This document shows, one piece after another, positions 15,833 through 25,117 of a stretch of DNA of 64,000 bases. Within the stretch, counting starts at the first letter, position 1, and every line of letters begins with the position of its first letter. Under the pieces are notes generated by a model that did no database searches, was not told the DNA's origin, and was given only the letters and a program-made list of their open reading frames with translations. This DNA comes from RUG13409 sp045616985 (GTDB lineage: Bacteria > Bacillota > Clostridia > Peptostreptococcales > Anaerovoracaceae), in assembly GCA_045616985.1 (NCBI GenBank), contig JAZLHU010000012.1, forward strand, positions 1 through 64,000. The letters run 5' to 3'. Both the position numbers and the translations under genes were made by a program.

Positions 15833-17053
15833 TTATGCCTCCAGATTATTCAGAATAATTTCAAGAATTTCAGCTTTAAGTGCTTTGGGATTTACTTCAA
15901 TTCCCTTTTCGGCTGCAAATGAAATCAATTCATTCTTCTTCATCCCGGAAAGATCTTTATCATCTGCGGCACCTTCAAAAACAGTTTCCTGATATTCCTC
16001 TGTTTCAGACCTTTCCATTTCTTCATACTTTGAATGACTCTTAATATCGATCTTCCAACCGCAAAGTCTTGCAGCAAGTCTTACATTCTGTCCTTCTTTT
16101 CCGATTGCCAGCGAAAGCTGATAATCGGGAACAACAACAAGGGCAGACTTTTCGGTTTCATCGATCAGAACCATTTCTACTTTTGATGGAGAAAGCGCAG
16201 AAGAAATCATCTTGCCCGGCTCATCGGACCAGTTGATAATATCGATCTTTTCTCCGCCAAGCTCGTCTACAACAGCCTGTACCCGTTGTCCTCTGGGCCC
16301 TACGCAGGAACCGACAGGATCAACATTTTCATCGTATGTGCATACGGCGATCTTTGTTCTGGATCCTGCCTCCCTTGATACGCTCTTGATTTCAACGATG
16401 CCTTCCTGAATTTCCGGAACCTCAAGCTCAAAGAGCTTCTTAACAAGTCCGGGGTGGGTACGGGAAAGAAATACCTGAGGCCCCTTAGTGGAACGCTTCA
16501 CATCCATAACAAACACCTTGATTCTGTCATTTACATTATATTTTTCACCGGGCATCTGTTCGCCCTGTGAAAGAATCCCTTCAGCTCTTCCCATATTAAC
16601 GAATACTGTATTATTTGATACTCGCTGAACGATTCCTGTAACAACTTCACCCTGACGGGAAATATAGTCGTCATAAATCATTCCGCGTTCTGTTTCTCTG
16701 ATGCGCTGAACAACGACCTGTTTAGCTGTCTGTGCAGCAATTCTTCCGAAATCTCTGGGCGTTACTTTATATTCGATAACATCTCCGATTTCATATTCCG
16801 GGTCAATCTCCTGAGCTTCTTCCAAAGAGCACTGTGAAAATTCATCTTCGACATCTTCAACAATATCTCTTCTCATGAATACATCAATGTCACCTGATGA
16901 TCTGTCAATGCTTACTCTGACATTCTGAGATGTTCCGTAATTCTTTTTGTATGCAGAAACCAGTGCAGATTCAATAGCTTCAATCAGCATGTCTTTCGAC
17001 ATATGTTTTTCTCTTTCAAGATCTTCAACGGCTTCAATAAAATCCTTGTTCAT
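15833..17053 (-). CDS. nusA: transcription termination/antitermination factor NusA
   Basis: Binds RNA polymerase and nascent RNA, controlling pausing, termination and antitermination. 406 residues: RNAP-binding N-terminal domain (about 1-125), S1 domain (about 135-200, GEVVTGIVQRVSNNTVFVN), then two KH domains (about 210-345, with CVGPRGQRVQAV and AIGKEGQNVRLAARL). The last ~37 residues, after an acidic linker, resemble a small SAP/Rho-N-like helix-loop-helix (MKKNELISFAAEKGIEV). AGGAGG precedes the ATG. Second gene of the operon after rimP. Confidence 0.97.
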   Translation of the reverse strand: MNKDFIEAVEDLEREKHMSKDMLIEAIESALVSAYKKNYGTSQNVRVSIDRSSGDIDVFMRRDIVEDVEDEFSQCSLEEAQEIDPEYEIGDVIEYKVTPRDFGRIAAQTAKQVVVQRIRETERGMIYDDYISRQGEVVTGIVQRVSNNTVFVNMGRAEGILSQGEQMPGEKYNVNDRIKVFVMDVKRSTKGPQVFLSRTHPGLVKKLFELEVPEIQEGIVEIKSVSREAGSRTKIAVCTYDENVDPVGSCVGPRGQRVQAVVDELGGEKIDIINWSDEPGKMISSALSPSKVEMVLIDETEKSALVVVPDYQLSLAIGKEGQNVRLAARLCGWKIDIKSHSKYEEMERSETEEYQETVFEGAADDKDLSGMKKNELISFAAEKGIEVNPKALKAEILEIILNNLEA

Positions 17054-17062
17054 TTTTTCCTC

Positions 17063-17542
17063 CTAAAATACTACCGCAAGATTAATTTTTGCCACAAACT
17101 CAAGCGGCAGTGAGATTTCAATACCTTTATCGTCTTTAATAAATACAGTATTATCCTTTTTATCAATAAGCTCTCCGCTAAGGTTTTTCCTTCCGTCAAG
17201 AGCTTTATATAAACTGATTTCAACCAGACTGCCCTTAAATCGTTCATAATCCTTATCCGAGATTAAAGGCCTGTCCATCCCGGGACTGCTTACCTCAAGG
17301 TAATAGTTCTGCTTTATAGGATCAGTTTCATCAAGCCTGGTGCTTAAGAACCGGCTGACAAGTTCGCAGTCATCCGAGCTTACATATTCATATTTTCCGT
17401 CAACGAGTTTGTCCACATATACCCGCAGGTACCATGTATCCCCCTCTTTGACAAATTCACTTCGGTGAAGCTCAAATCCGTTTTCAGGACCGAACTCATC
17501 CATCCATTCCGAGATTAAATCTCCGATTTTTTTCTTTGCCAT
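17063..17542 (-). CDS. rimP: ribosome maturation factor RimP
   Basis: Needed for 30S maturation (S12/pre-16S stage). 159 residues from the ATG at 17542, with GFELHRSEFVKEGDTWYLRVYVDK and the signature YYLEVSSPGMDRPL near 95-108, then the SH3-like C-terminal domain. GGAG lies ten bases before the ATG. An in-frame TTG two codons upstream is too close to it. First gene of the rimP-nusA-rnpM-infB-rbfA-nrnA-truB-ribF operon. Confidence 0.96.
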   Translation of the reverse strand: MAKKKIGDLISEWMDEFGPENGFELHRSEFVKEGDTWYLRVYVDKLVDGKYEYVSSDDCELVSRFLSTRLDETDPIKQNYYLEVSSPGMDRPLISDKDYERFKGSLVEISLYKALDGRKNLSGELIDKKDNTVFIKDDKGIEISLPLEFVAKINLAVVF

Positions 17543-17571
17543 ATTCAATTTTCTCCGCAGATAAAACAGAA

Positions 17572-17593
17572 AAGTGAGCCACTCGGCTCACTT
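17572..17593 (-). terminator. hairpin in the rimP leader (attenuator or terminator-like)
   Basis: The perfect 9-bp stem AAGTGAGCC/GGCTCACTT with a four-base loop is followed on the minus strand by TTCTGTTTT. It lies downstream of the promoter at 17613-17640 and 30 bases before the rimP start. It would therefore be in the rimP mRNA leader as well as ending read-through from the MATE gene. Confidence 0.65.
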
Positions 17594-17612
17594 AACTATA
17601 ACGTACGTACAT

Positions 17613-17640
17613 ATTATATATTAGAAATAACAAAAATCAA
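17613..17640 (-). promoter_or_regulatory. promoter of the rimP-nusA-infB operon
   Basis: TTGATT (17640-17635), a 16-bp spacer and TATAAT (17618-17613) on the minus strand. The -35 overlaps the stop codon of the upstream MATE gene. Confidence 0.65.
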
Positions 17641-19004
17641 GCATTAAATTCATTTTTAAGACGATTCATAGCCTTGTTCATGGAAATTAAAGCATAAATA
17701 TCAACAATAATATCACTTATGAGATTGCTCAGAATAAGTCCGTAGATCCCAAAGAAATGATTCAATAGGTACATAACGGGAACAAACAGAATAACATTTC
17801 TTAAAATTGAAATCCTTGTAGACTGTTTTTTCATTCCGATAGCCTGGAAAACCGTGCGGCAGTTATTGTTTGGAGACATTGTAAACGGTAAGGCAGAATA
17901 GATCCTTACAAAGAGAATACCGTAAATAACAGTAGCTTCATCCTTAATAAACAAGAGTGTAAACTGTCTGGAGAACGGTATAAGAACAAGCATTGAAGCA
18001 ACACCTATCATCATACCGTAGAAAAGCGACCTTTTTCTTACGCTGTTAAGTCTCTCAAAGTTCTTTTGACCGTAGCTGTAAGAAATAAGAGGAATAACCC
18101 CCTGATAAAGACCTATCATAAACTGACCGCTTACATGTTCGAGCTTTCTGGAAATTCCGACAGCGGCAATAGCAGCATCGCTGTACGTTTTCGTAAGATT
18201 CATAAACATTGTATTTGTAATGCCGGCAACGATTTGATGGAGCCATGCCGGAAATCCCATTGAAAGGATCTCCTTTGCCAGCATCAGAGAAAACTTGTAT
18301 TCCTTTAAGCTTGTAAATAAATCGGATTCTTTTTGTTTTTTAAGTGTTATCACAACAAAGATTACAAGAGAAACAGTAGCAGAAAGCATGGTGGCTATTG
18401 CAGCCCCCTTAACCCCCAAATCGAAAACGAAAATAAAAATAGGATGAAGGATAATATTCAAAATATTGCCGATTGAAAGACCGAGCATCTCGTACTTGGA
18501 ATAGCCCCTGCCTCTAAGGCAGGCGCCTATGGTATTACCGACCGTAAAGGGAATGGCATTTATTCCTATTACCCAGAAGAGATACTGTTTGGTATACTCA
18601 ATACAGCTTTCGGTTGAACCGGCGAGCCAGGAAATCGGCTCAAGAAAAATTGTCATTATAAGCGTAATAATTGCACCGACAATAAATGCCAATATCGGTG
18701 CTGTTACATAAACATCCTTTGCGCGCTTCAGATTACCGGATCCTAAAGATGTGGAAATTACAGCGCATGAACCGATAACAAATAAACTGGAGAAAGCAGT
18801 AAGCAGAATCATTATGGTGGCAGATAATGTCAAAGCAGCAACCATGGATGAATTATTCAGCTTTCCTACAAAAAATGTATCTGCAAGGTTATAGATTACA
18901 TTTACAAGCTGATTCATAATAGTTGGTACAGCCAATGTAATAATCGCCTTATCAACTGACATTGATTCAAATATTTCGGTTCTTGATACTTCTTTTTTAG
19001 CCAT
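17637..19004 (-). CDS. MATE-family multidrug/Na+ efflux transporter
   Basis: Predicted cation-coupled exporter of drugs or metabolites in the cytoplasmic membrane. 455 residues with twelve hydrophobic segments in two six-helix halves. N-terminal MATE features: LAVPTIMNQLVNVIYNLADT (about 25-44), FVGKLNNSSMVAAL and CLRGRGYSKYEM. C-terminal half: FPAWLHQIVAGITNT and MSPNNNCRTVFQAIGM. The ATG at 19004 has AGAGGTG six bases upstream; a GTG at 19013 is less likely. It sits at the end of the pyrH-ispG operon, five bases after ispG, without obvious functional link to it. Confidence 0.9.
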   Translation of the reverse strand: MAKKEVSRTEIFESMSVDKAIITLAVPTIMNQLVNVIYNLADTFFVGKLNNSSMVAALTLSATIMILLTAFSSLFVIGSCAVISTSLGSGNLKRAKDVYVTAPILAFIVGAIITLIMTIFLEPISWLAGSTESCIEYTKQYLFWVIGINAIPFTVGNTIGACLRGRGYSKYEMLGLSIGNILNIILHPIFIFVFDLGVKGAAIATMLSATVSLVIFVVITLKKQKESDLFTSLKEYKFSLMLAKEILSMGFPAWLHQIVAGITNTMFMNLTKTYSDAAIAAVGISRKLEHVSGQFMIGLYQGVIPLISYSYGQKNFERLNSVRKRSLFYGMMIGVASMLVLIPFSRQFTLLFIKDEATVIYGILFVRIYSALPFTMSPNNNCRTVFQAIGMKKQSTRISILRNVILFVPVMYLLNHFFGIYGLILSNLISDIIVDIYALISMNKAMNRLKNEFNA

Positions 19005-19009
19005 AGCAT

Positions 19010-20086
19010 TCACCTCTGTTTAATCAATAGATTAATCTGTGAAAGTAATTCATCTTTTATTCTGCTTTCAGGAACTTTTTTAACGATTTCTCCTTTTGAA
19101 ATAATCAAACCCTCGCCCTTGCCGCAGGCAACGCCAATGTCGGCAGATTTTGCCTCTCCCGGTCCGTTAACCGCGCAGCCCATAACGGCGACCCTTAGGC
19201 TTTTATTTTCAGCTTCGAGCATTTTTGAAACACTCATCAGCTCTTTTTCAATTTCCGCAGCAATCTTCGGAAGATCGACCTTTGTTCTGCCACAGGTCGG
19301 ACAAGACACAAAATCTATTCCGCCCTTTCTTATACCGATGGCCTTAAGAAGCTTCTTTGCAAGAAGCACCTCTCTTACAGGATCTCCGGTAAGAGATATT
19401 CGGATCGTATCTCCTATTCCGTCCAGAAGAAGCGCTCCGATGGCGCTGCACGACTTTATTTCAGCCATCTCTCCTATGCCTGCCTCGGTAAGCCCGATAT
19501 GAAGCGGGTTGTTTATTCTGTCTGCAATAAGCTTATGTGCCTTATGATTCATTTGTACATCGGATGATTTAAGGCTTACAGCTATATCGTAAAAGCCAAA
19601 GCCTTCGGCATACTTTACGGCATTATATGCACTTTCCGCAAGGCCTTCGGCAGTCACTCCGCCGTATTCTGCAATTATTTCCTTTTCCAAAGATCCGGAG
19701 TTTACACCTATTCTGATCGGGATACCGCATTCCTTTGCTTTATCCAAAACCATACGGACCTTTTCTTCGGAACCGATGTTTCCCGGATTGATCCTTACCT
19801 TATCGGCACCGTTATCCATCGCAGCCAAGGCACATTTATAATCAAAATGTATATCGGCAACCATAGGAAGAAGGCTCTTCCTTTTAATTTGCCCAAATGC
19901 CTTTGCCGCATCCAAATCGGGAACCGTAAGCCTTACAATATCGCAGCCTGCTTCTGCCAATTCATCAATTTGTCTTATACTTGCCTCAACGTCCTTTGTG
20001 TCAGTATTGGTCATAGACTGAATTGAGACGGGAGCACCGCCGCCCACAAGGACATTACCGACTTTTATTTGTCTTGAAATTCTCAT
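19010..20086 (-). CDS. ispG: 4-hydroxy-3-methylbut-2-en-1-yl diphosphate synthase (flavodoxin)
   Basis: The [4Fe-4S] enzyme of the penultimate step of the MEP isoprenoid pathway, making HMBPP. 358 residues, typical of the shorter bacterial form. TIM-barrel N-terminus begins SIQSMTNTDTKDVEASIRQI. The cluster-binding C-terminus has SCPTCGRT (two Cys) and AVMGCAVNGPGE (third Cys). Overlaps rseP by four bases (ATGA) within an operon that also carries dxr, so two MEP steps are co-transcribed with uppS, which uses the product. Confidence 0.97.
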   Translation of the reverse strand: MRISRQIKVGNVLVGGGAPVSIQSMTNTDTKDVEASIRQIDELAEAGCDIVRLTVPDLDAAKAFGQIKRKSLLPMVADIHFDYKCALAAMDNGADKVRINPGNIGSEEKVRMVLDKAKECGIPIRIGVNSGSLEKEIIAEYGGVTAEGLAESAYNAVKYAEGFGFYDIAVSLKSSDVQMNHKAHKLIADRINNPLHIGLTEAGIGEMAEIKSCSAIGALLLDGIGDTIRISLTGDPVREVLLAKKLLKAIGIRKGGIDFVSCPTCGRTKVDLPKIAAEIEKELMSVSKMLEAENKSLRVAVMGCAVNGPGEAKSADIGVACGKGEGLIISKGEIVKKVPESRIKDELLSQINLLIKQR

Positions 20087-21093
20087 CTTAACAAAGCAAT
20101 TGAATCTTTAAATATCAGAAGTATCATCAATATAATTAAAATAGCCATGCCTGCAGAATTAATGATAAGCACAAGCTTGCGCGGTATCCTGTCACCGCTG
20201 AGCTTAACAAGCAGAGTCATCAAAACTCTTCCGCCGTCCAGTGCAGGAAACGGCAATAAATTCATATATCCCAAGTTTGCAGTAATAAGAGCAAATATAT
20301 AAATTACGTTAATAAACCCATATTGGTAAGACTCAGACATTACAGATACGATTCCGACAACACCGCTGACATCAGCAGTGCTTGACGTACCGTTAAACAG
20401 GCCTTTAATAAAATCAACAATTGCAGCAAATACAATTCCCGTTTCCTTTACGCCGTCATTAAAAGATTCTTTTAACGGATGAGCAAGCTTTGAAACTATA
20501 CCGATAGACTTGTTTCCGTAATCATTGATATATGTACCACAGCTAAAATCAAGAACTTCTTTTCCGCGCTGGACTTTAATATCGACAGTATCTCCGTTTG
20601 AGCCTGCAATAGACTGTTGGGCTTCAGCAAAGCTTCCTATAACTGCGCCATCAACCTCAATAATTTTATCCTCTGCCATTATTCCGGCCTCGGAGGCAGG
20701 ATAGCCCTCCGGTACTGATGCCAAAGTTGTGGATGGGTAACCTATATAACAAAAAACACCCGTAAATACCAATATTGCCAAAATGATATTAACAAAGGGT
20801 CCGGCAAGCATAACGACGATCTTTGCCCACCATGGCTGATTGACAAAGCTTCTCGGATTTTCGCTTTCTTCCTCCTCCCCCTCAAAAGCACAAAAGCCCC
20901 CAATAGGTATTGCTCTGAGAGCGTATTCCGTTTCTCCCTTTTTACGTGACCATATCTTTGGACCCATGCCGATTGAAAACTCATTTATCTGCATATTTAA
21001 TATCTTTCCTGCAGTAAAATGTCCAAATTCATGGCTCCCTACAAGAATTAAAAAACATATTATCGATATAAGAATCCCAATAAGCGTGTTCAA
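20083..21093 (-). CDS. rseP: site-2 intramembrane zinc protease RseP/RasP
   Basis: Cleaves transmembrane anti-sigma factors and signal-peptide remnants within the membrane. 336 residues: HEFGH zinc motif at 21-25 in the first membrane segment, a PDZ domain around 110-190 (TLASVPEGYPASEAGI), and the second metal motif NLLPFPALDGGRVL near 285 with the Asp ligand. About four membrane segments. It overlaps both ispG (four bases) and dxr (four bases); dxr-rseP-ispG is a widespread order. Confidence 0.96.
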   Translation of the reverse strand: MNTLIGILISIICFLILVGSHEFGHFTAGKILNMQINEFSIGMGPKIWSRKKGETEYALRAIPIGGFCAFEGEEEESENPRSFVNQPWWAKIVVMLAGPFVNIILAILVFTGVFCYIGYPSTTLASVPEGYPASEAGIMAEDKIIEVDGAVIGSFAEAQQSIAGSNGDTVDIKVQRGKEVLDFSCGTYINDYGNKSIGIVSKLAHPLKESFNDGVKETGIVFAAIVDFIKGLFNGTSSTADVSGVVGIVSVMSESYQYGFINVIYIFALITANLGYMNLLPFPALDGGRVLMTLLVKLSGDRIPRKLVLIINSAGMAILIILMILLIFKDSIALLR

Positions 21094-22253
21094 GATTTAT
21101 TCCCTTTCATCTCTTCCACGATACGCCTCGAAAACTGTCTGGCATTATCATCTACGGCTAAAATACCAACAGGGCTTTCAATCCAAACTCTTCTGTGCTG
21201 TGCGCAAGCCTTGTTGATAACCTCAGGAATTTGCGTAAATTTAATTTCGCCATTTAAGAATGCCTCAACGGCAATTTCATTGGCAGCATTAAGAACAACT
21301 CTGTAAGAAAGACCATGCTCCATAGCTTTATATGCAAGTCCAAGGCATTCAAATGTTCCTCTGTCGGGCTTTTCAAAATGCATACTTCCAAGCTCAAAAA
21401 GATCAAGACTTTCACCTGCATCCGGAAGTCTTTCAGGATACGAAAGCGCATATGCAATCGGAATTTTCATATCAGCTTTTCCGATTTGTGCCAGAATTGA
21501 ACCGTCTTCAAATTCAATAGCCGAATGTATTGCACTTTCAGGATGAATAACAACCTGTATCTGATGTGCATTTATTCCAAACAGGGTCGAAGCCTCAATA
21601 ACCTCCAATCCTTTATTCATCAAAGTTGCAGAGTCAACGGTAATCTTCTTTCCCATAGACCAGTTTGGATGTGCAAGTGCCTGCTTAAGCGTAACATTCT
21701 CAAGCTGGGCTTTTGTATAAGCTCTGAAAGGTCCTCCGGAACATGTAAGAAGAATTCTCTTGATATTGTTTGGGCCTGCGGCCTGAAGGCACTGAAATAT
21801 TGCAGAATGTTCAGAATCAATCGGCAGTATCCTGGCGTTATTATCCTTTGCAAGCTTCATAACAACCTCGCCGCCGGATACCAGAGTTTCTTTATTGGCT
21901 AAAGCAACATCTTTTCCAGCCGATAATGCATAGACCGTAGGTTTAAAACCCACCATGCCCATCAGAGCATTTACAACCAAATCACAGTCAGTCTCAGATG
22001 CTGCATCTATAAGTCCTGCATTTCCGGATTCAAATTTAATATCGGGGTAAACCAAAGCTAACGCTTTTGCATCCGATTCCTCGGCAACAGAAACAAAACC
22101 GGGTTTAAACTCATCAATTTGTGTTTTAAGCAAATCGGTATTATGTCCGCAGGCAAGAGCAACTACAGAAAATCTGTCTTTATTTCTTCGTACAACTTCC
22201 AGAGCCTGTGTACCTATTGAACCGGTAGAACCCAAAATAGCCAGCTTTTTCAT
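21090..22253 (-). CDS. dxr: 1-deoxy-D-xylulose 5-phosphate reductoisomerase
   Basis: Commits DXP to the MEP isoprenoid pathway. 387 residues: the NADPH site LGSTGSIGTQALEVV (7-21), ALANKETLVSGGEVV, the metal/substrate region PIDSEHSAIFQCLQ, and TVDSATLMNKGLEVIEAS. Normal length. Overlaps rseP, and lies seven bases after cdsA. Confidence 0.98.
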   Translation of the reverse strand: MKKLAILGSTGSIGTQALEVVRRNKDRFSVVALACGHNTDLLKTQIDEFKPGFVSVAEESDAKALALVYPDIKFESGNAGLIDAASETDCDLVVNALMGMVGFKPTVYALSAGKDVALANKETLVSGGEVVMKLAKDNNARILPIDSEHSAIFQCLQAAGPNNIKRILLTCSGGPFRAYTKAQLENVTLKQALAHPNWSMGKKITVDSATLMNKGLEVIEASTLFGINAHQIQVVIHPESAIHSAIEFEDGSILAQIGKADMKIPIAYALSYPERLPDAGESLDLFELGSMHFEKPDRGTFECLGLAYKAMEHGLSYRVVLNAANEIAVEAFLNGEIKFTQIPEVINKACAQHRRVWIESPVGILAVDDNARQFSRRIVEEMKGNKS

Positions 22254-22260
22254 ACTTCAC

Positions 22261-23070
22261 CTATGGTCTTAAGAAAATAATAGTATAGTAATATATAAAT
22301 GGTGCCGTAAACAATACACTGTCAAATCTGTCCAAAACTCCGCCATGTCCCGGGATAAGATTTGAATAATCCTTGATTCCCATCTTGCGTTTAAATGCCG
22401 AAGCGGAAAGATCTCCGACCTGCGCAAAAATTGCACCAACAAATCCCATAGCAATAAAATGAATCATTTTTCCCGGAAAAACAAAATAACCGAAAACAGA
22501 ACTGAACACCACGCTCCCGAAGACTCCGCCGATTGCGCCCTCAACAGTTTTTTTGGGAGATAAAGACGGACAAAGCTTATGTTTACCAAACAAATAGCCT
22601 GTAAAATATGCACAGATGTCTGTTGCAAATGCGGTAATAAATATCATAAATACCATATTTCTGTATTCATCGATCTGATCCACAAGAACAATATGCGAAA
22701 TCATAAAGGGAATGTAAAAGATACCCAAGGAAGTAATAGGGCCGTCAAGAATATTATGATCTTTTAAAAATACCGAAGAACATACCCCCGATACGCATAC
22801 ACAGAAAACCCAAAGTAAAATCAAATGTGCATATGCCTCTTCATTGCCATGTAAAAGCTCTCCCCAAATGATGATTGCATAAAGAGCGATCGTGGCAACG
22901 ATGCCGAGAACCAGTGACGGCTTTACTCCTGTCTTTTTGTATCCGTTATAAAACTCCCAAAGGGCTATTCCGGATATTATAATCATAAACAGCAAAAGCG
23001 GAATATTCCCCCAAAAGAGAAATACCAAAAAAGGCATCATTATGATTCCGGAAATTATTCTCTGTTTCAT
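22261..23070 (-). CDS. cdsA: phosphatidate cytidylyltransferase
   Basis: Makes CDP-diacylglycerol, the precursor of phosphatidylglycerol and other phospholipids. 269 residues from the ATG at 23070, with about eight membrane segments and the CDS signature near the C-terminus (MGIKDYSNLIPGHGGVLDR, then FDSV). The ATG overlaps the uppS stop (ATGA) with GGAG five bases upstream. A longer frame to 23118 lies inside uppS and is rejected. Confidence 0.96.
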   Translation of the reverse strand: MKQRIISGIIMMPFLVFLFWGNIPLLLFMIIISGIALWEFYNGYKKTGVKPSLVLGIVATIALYAIIIWGELLHGNEEAYAHLILLWVFCVCVSGVCSSVFLKDHNILDGPITSLGIFYIPFMISHIVLVDQIDEYRNMVFMIFITAFATDICAYFTGYLFGKHKLCPSLSPKKTVEGAIGGVFGSVVFSSVFGYFVFPGKMIHFIAMGFVGAIFAQVGDLSASAFKRKMGIKDYSNLIPGHGGVLDRFDSVLFTAPFIYYYTIIFLRP

Positions 23071-23777
23071 TTTACTCCGCCAAACCTTCTGTCTCTTTGC
23101 TGATACTCCGCAATGCAATCCTCGTAAATTTTCGGCGAAAAATCAGGCCAATATACAGGAGTCACAACCAATTCGGAATAAGCACTCTGCCAGGTAAGAA
23201 AATTTGAAAGACGCATTTCTCCGCTCGTTCTTATAATAAGCTCCGGATCGGGAATATCTTTCGTAAACAAATATTTTGAAAACTCCTCTTCAGTAAGTCT
23301 GTTCATGTCGATATGGGATTCTGAAATCTTTTTTACAGCTCTTAAGATTTCGTCGCGTCCACCGTAGTTTAATGCAATTGAAAATACCAAACCATCATTA
23401 TTTTGTGTGGTATTCAACGCAAATTCAACAGCCTGAACGGAATCTTTCGGTAACACCGAATAATCTCCGAGAATATTCACGTGAACATTGTTTTCGTTCA
23501 GTTCTCTGATCTCAGAATTAACATACTTGATCAGAAGCCTGAAAATGCCGAAAACTTCATCCTTCGGGCGCTTCCAGTTCTCTGTTGAAAAAGCATAAAC
23601 AGTCAGGTACTTAATTCCCAGTCTCTGGGAGTGCCTGACTATTTCTCTGAGGGCCTCCATACCGGCATTATGCCCGAAAAGTCTGGCTTGCCCACGCTGC
23701 TTTGCCCAGCGGCCATTGCCGTCCATAATGATGGCAACGTGCTGAGGTATTTTTTTTTCATCAAGAGCCCTGATCAC
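23067..23777 (-). CDS. uppS: undecaprenyl diphosphate synthase
   Basis: Cis-prenyltransferase making the C55 lipid carrier for peptidoglycan and other envelope polymers. 236 residues with AIIMDGNGRWAKQRG (catalytic D19), NAGMEALREIV, TVYAFSTENWKRP and the C-terminal PELIIRTSGEMRLSNFL. The start is GTG at 23777, sharing its G with the frr TAG stop and preceded by GGAG five bases upstream. The distal part reads LTWQSAYSELVVTP, where many homologues have LLWQ-Y-E, a minor variation. Confidence 0.96.
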   Translation of the reverse strand: MIRALDEKKIPQHVAIIMDGNGRWAKQRGQARLFGHNAGMEALREIVRHSQRLGIKYLTVYAFSTENWKRPKDEVFGIFRLLIKYVNSEIRELNENNVHVNILGDYSVLPKDSVQAVEFALNTTQNNDGLVFSIALNYGGRDEILRAVKKISESHIDMNRLTEEEFSKYLFTKDIPDPELIIRTSGEMRLSNFLTWQSAYSELVVTPVYWPDFSPKIYEDCIAEYQQRDRRFGGVK

Positions 23778-24328
23778 TACAGCTCCATAAGCTCTTTTTC
23801 TTTTTCCGTTAAGATGCCGTCAATGTCCTTCATGCATTTATCCGTCATCTTTTGGATTTCATCAAGATCATTCTTTACATCATCTTCTGTAAGAAGACCG
23901 GCTTTTTCATCCTTTTTGATCTGATCGTTTGCATCTCTTCTTAAGTTACGGACTGCAACTTTAGATTCCTCCCCCATCTTTTTAATGGATTTTGCAAGCT
24001 CCTTACGCCTTTCTTCTGTAAGTGGCGGAATAACGAGTCTGATGTTTTTCCCGTCGTTGCTCGGATTGATGCCGATATCGGAAACCTGAATAGCCTTTTC
24101 AATTGTCTTTAAAGTAGATGGGTCAAAAGGCGCAATAAGAATTGACCTTGGGTCAGGTATCTGAATATTTGCCATATTCTTGAGCGGCGTAGGCGTTCCG
24201 TAATAATCGATTACAATCTGATCTAAAAGCGCCGGATTTGCGCGGCCTGCCCTTACCGTATTAAGATCCTGCTTAAGCACGCTAAGAGTTTTCTCCATTT
24301 TTTCCTTGTAAACTTCCTGAGCTCCCAT
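23777..24328 (-). CDS. frr: ribosome recycling factor
   Basis: Splits post-termination ribosomes together with EF-G. 183 residues, normal length, with VRAGRANPALLDQIVIDYYG (25-44), IQIPDPRSILIAPFD, NPSNDGKNIRLVIPPLTEERR and the helical C-terminus. The pyrH-frr-uppS-cdsA-dxr-rseP order is standard for Firmicutes. Its stop overlaps the uppS GTG. Confidence 0.98.
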   Translation of the reverse strand: MGAQEVYKEKMEKTLSVLKQDLNTVRAGRANPALLDQIVIDYYGTPTPLKNMANIQIPDPRSILIAPFDPSTLKTIEKAIQVSDIGINPSNDGKNIRLVIPPLTEERRKELAKSIKKMGEESKVAVRNLRRDANDQIKKDEKAGLLTEDDVKNDLDEIQKMTDKCMKDIDGILTEKEKELMEL

Positions 24329-24337
24329 AATATCCTC

Positions 24338-25069
24338 CTAATAAACTACGGTTCCTATCTTTTCGCCTCTGCATGCCTTAAGAATCGCATCTTTTTCGGC
24401 AAGGCCAAACAAATGAATTTTCATATTATTATCTCTGCAAAGTGATGCTGCAGTGGAATCCATTACCTTTAAATCTCTTTCAAGCACTTCCGTATGTGAA
24501 ATCTTATCAAACTTCTTTGCATTCCTGTTTATAAGCGGGTCGCTGTCGTATACACCATCGATATTTTTCGCAAGAAGAATTACATCAGCCTTGATTTCAA
24601 CAGCTCTTAATGCAGCGCCTGTATCTGTGCTGAAAAACGGAGAACCTGTTCCGCCTGAGAAAATGCATACAACGCCCCTGTCTAAAAGGGTTCTTGCTCT
24701 GTTTATAGAATACGGTTCAGCAACACTTGGCATTGAAACCGCTGTAAGAAGCCTTGCATCGACCTTTGCATTATTTAACGCATCCTTTAAGGCAAGGCCG
24801 TTCATACAGGTTGCAAGCATACCGATTTGATCAGCAAGAGCTCTGTCCATATCTCCTGATGTTCTGCCTCTCCAAAAGTTTCCGCCTCCGACAACGATTC
24901 CTACCTGAACACCCATCTTAAGAAGTTGTTTTACTTCTGCCGCAACCTTTTTTAAGTTTTCGGGGCATAAACCCTGTCCGTCCTTTGAAAGCGCTTCTCC
25001 GCTTACTTTCAAAAGAACTCTTTTATACTTGACCTCGGATGCAGCTTCATTTTTCTTTTTACAAGCCAT
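24338..25069 (-). CDS. pyrH: UMP kinase
   Basis: Phosphorylates UMP to UDP; a hexameric amino-acid-kinase-fold enzyme. 243 residues with RVLLKVSGEALS (about 18-29), VGIVVGGGNFWRGRT, AVSMPSVAEPYSINRA and SGGTGSPFFSTDTGAALRA. A short Lys/Glu-rich N-terminal extension (about 15 residues) precedes the core. GGAGG lies five bases before the ATG. First gene of its operon, with a promoter just upstream. Confidence 0.97.
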   Translation of the reverse strand: MACKKKNEAASEVKYKRVLLKVSGEALSKDGQGLCPENLKKVAAEVKQLLKMGVQVGIVVGGGNFWRGRTSGDMDRALADQIGMLATCMNGLALKDALNNAKVDARLLTAVSMPSVAEPYSINRARTLLDRGVVCIFSGGTGSPFFSTDTGAALRAVEIKADVILLAKNIDGVYDSDPLINRNAKKFDKISHTEVLERDLKVMDSTAASLCRDNNMKIHLFGLAEKDAILKACRGEKIGTVVY

Positions 25070-25104
25070 ATTTCCTCCTGCGAAACAACACCTTTAACCC
25101 ATAT

Positions 25105-25110
25105 ATTATA
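25105..25110 (-). promoter_or_regulatory. extended -10 promoter of the pyrH operon
   Basis: TGCTATAAT on the minus strand, 35 bases before the pyrH ATG, is an extended -10 (TGn-TATAAT). There is no good -35, which such promoters often tolerate. It falls in the 48-bp gap after the symporter gene. Confidence 0.6.
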
Positions 25111-25117
25111 GCATAAA

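Noticed and set aside
17601..17610. Alternating ACGTACGTAC palindrome before rimP
   Set aside because: A short self-complementary dinucleotide-like run in the spacer between promoter and hairpin, with no second copy nearby; not enough to claim an operator.
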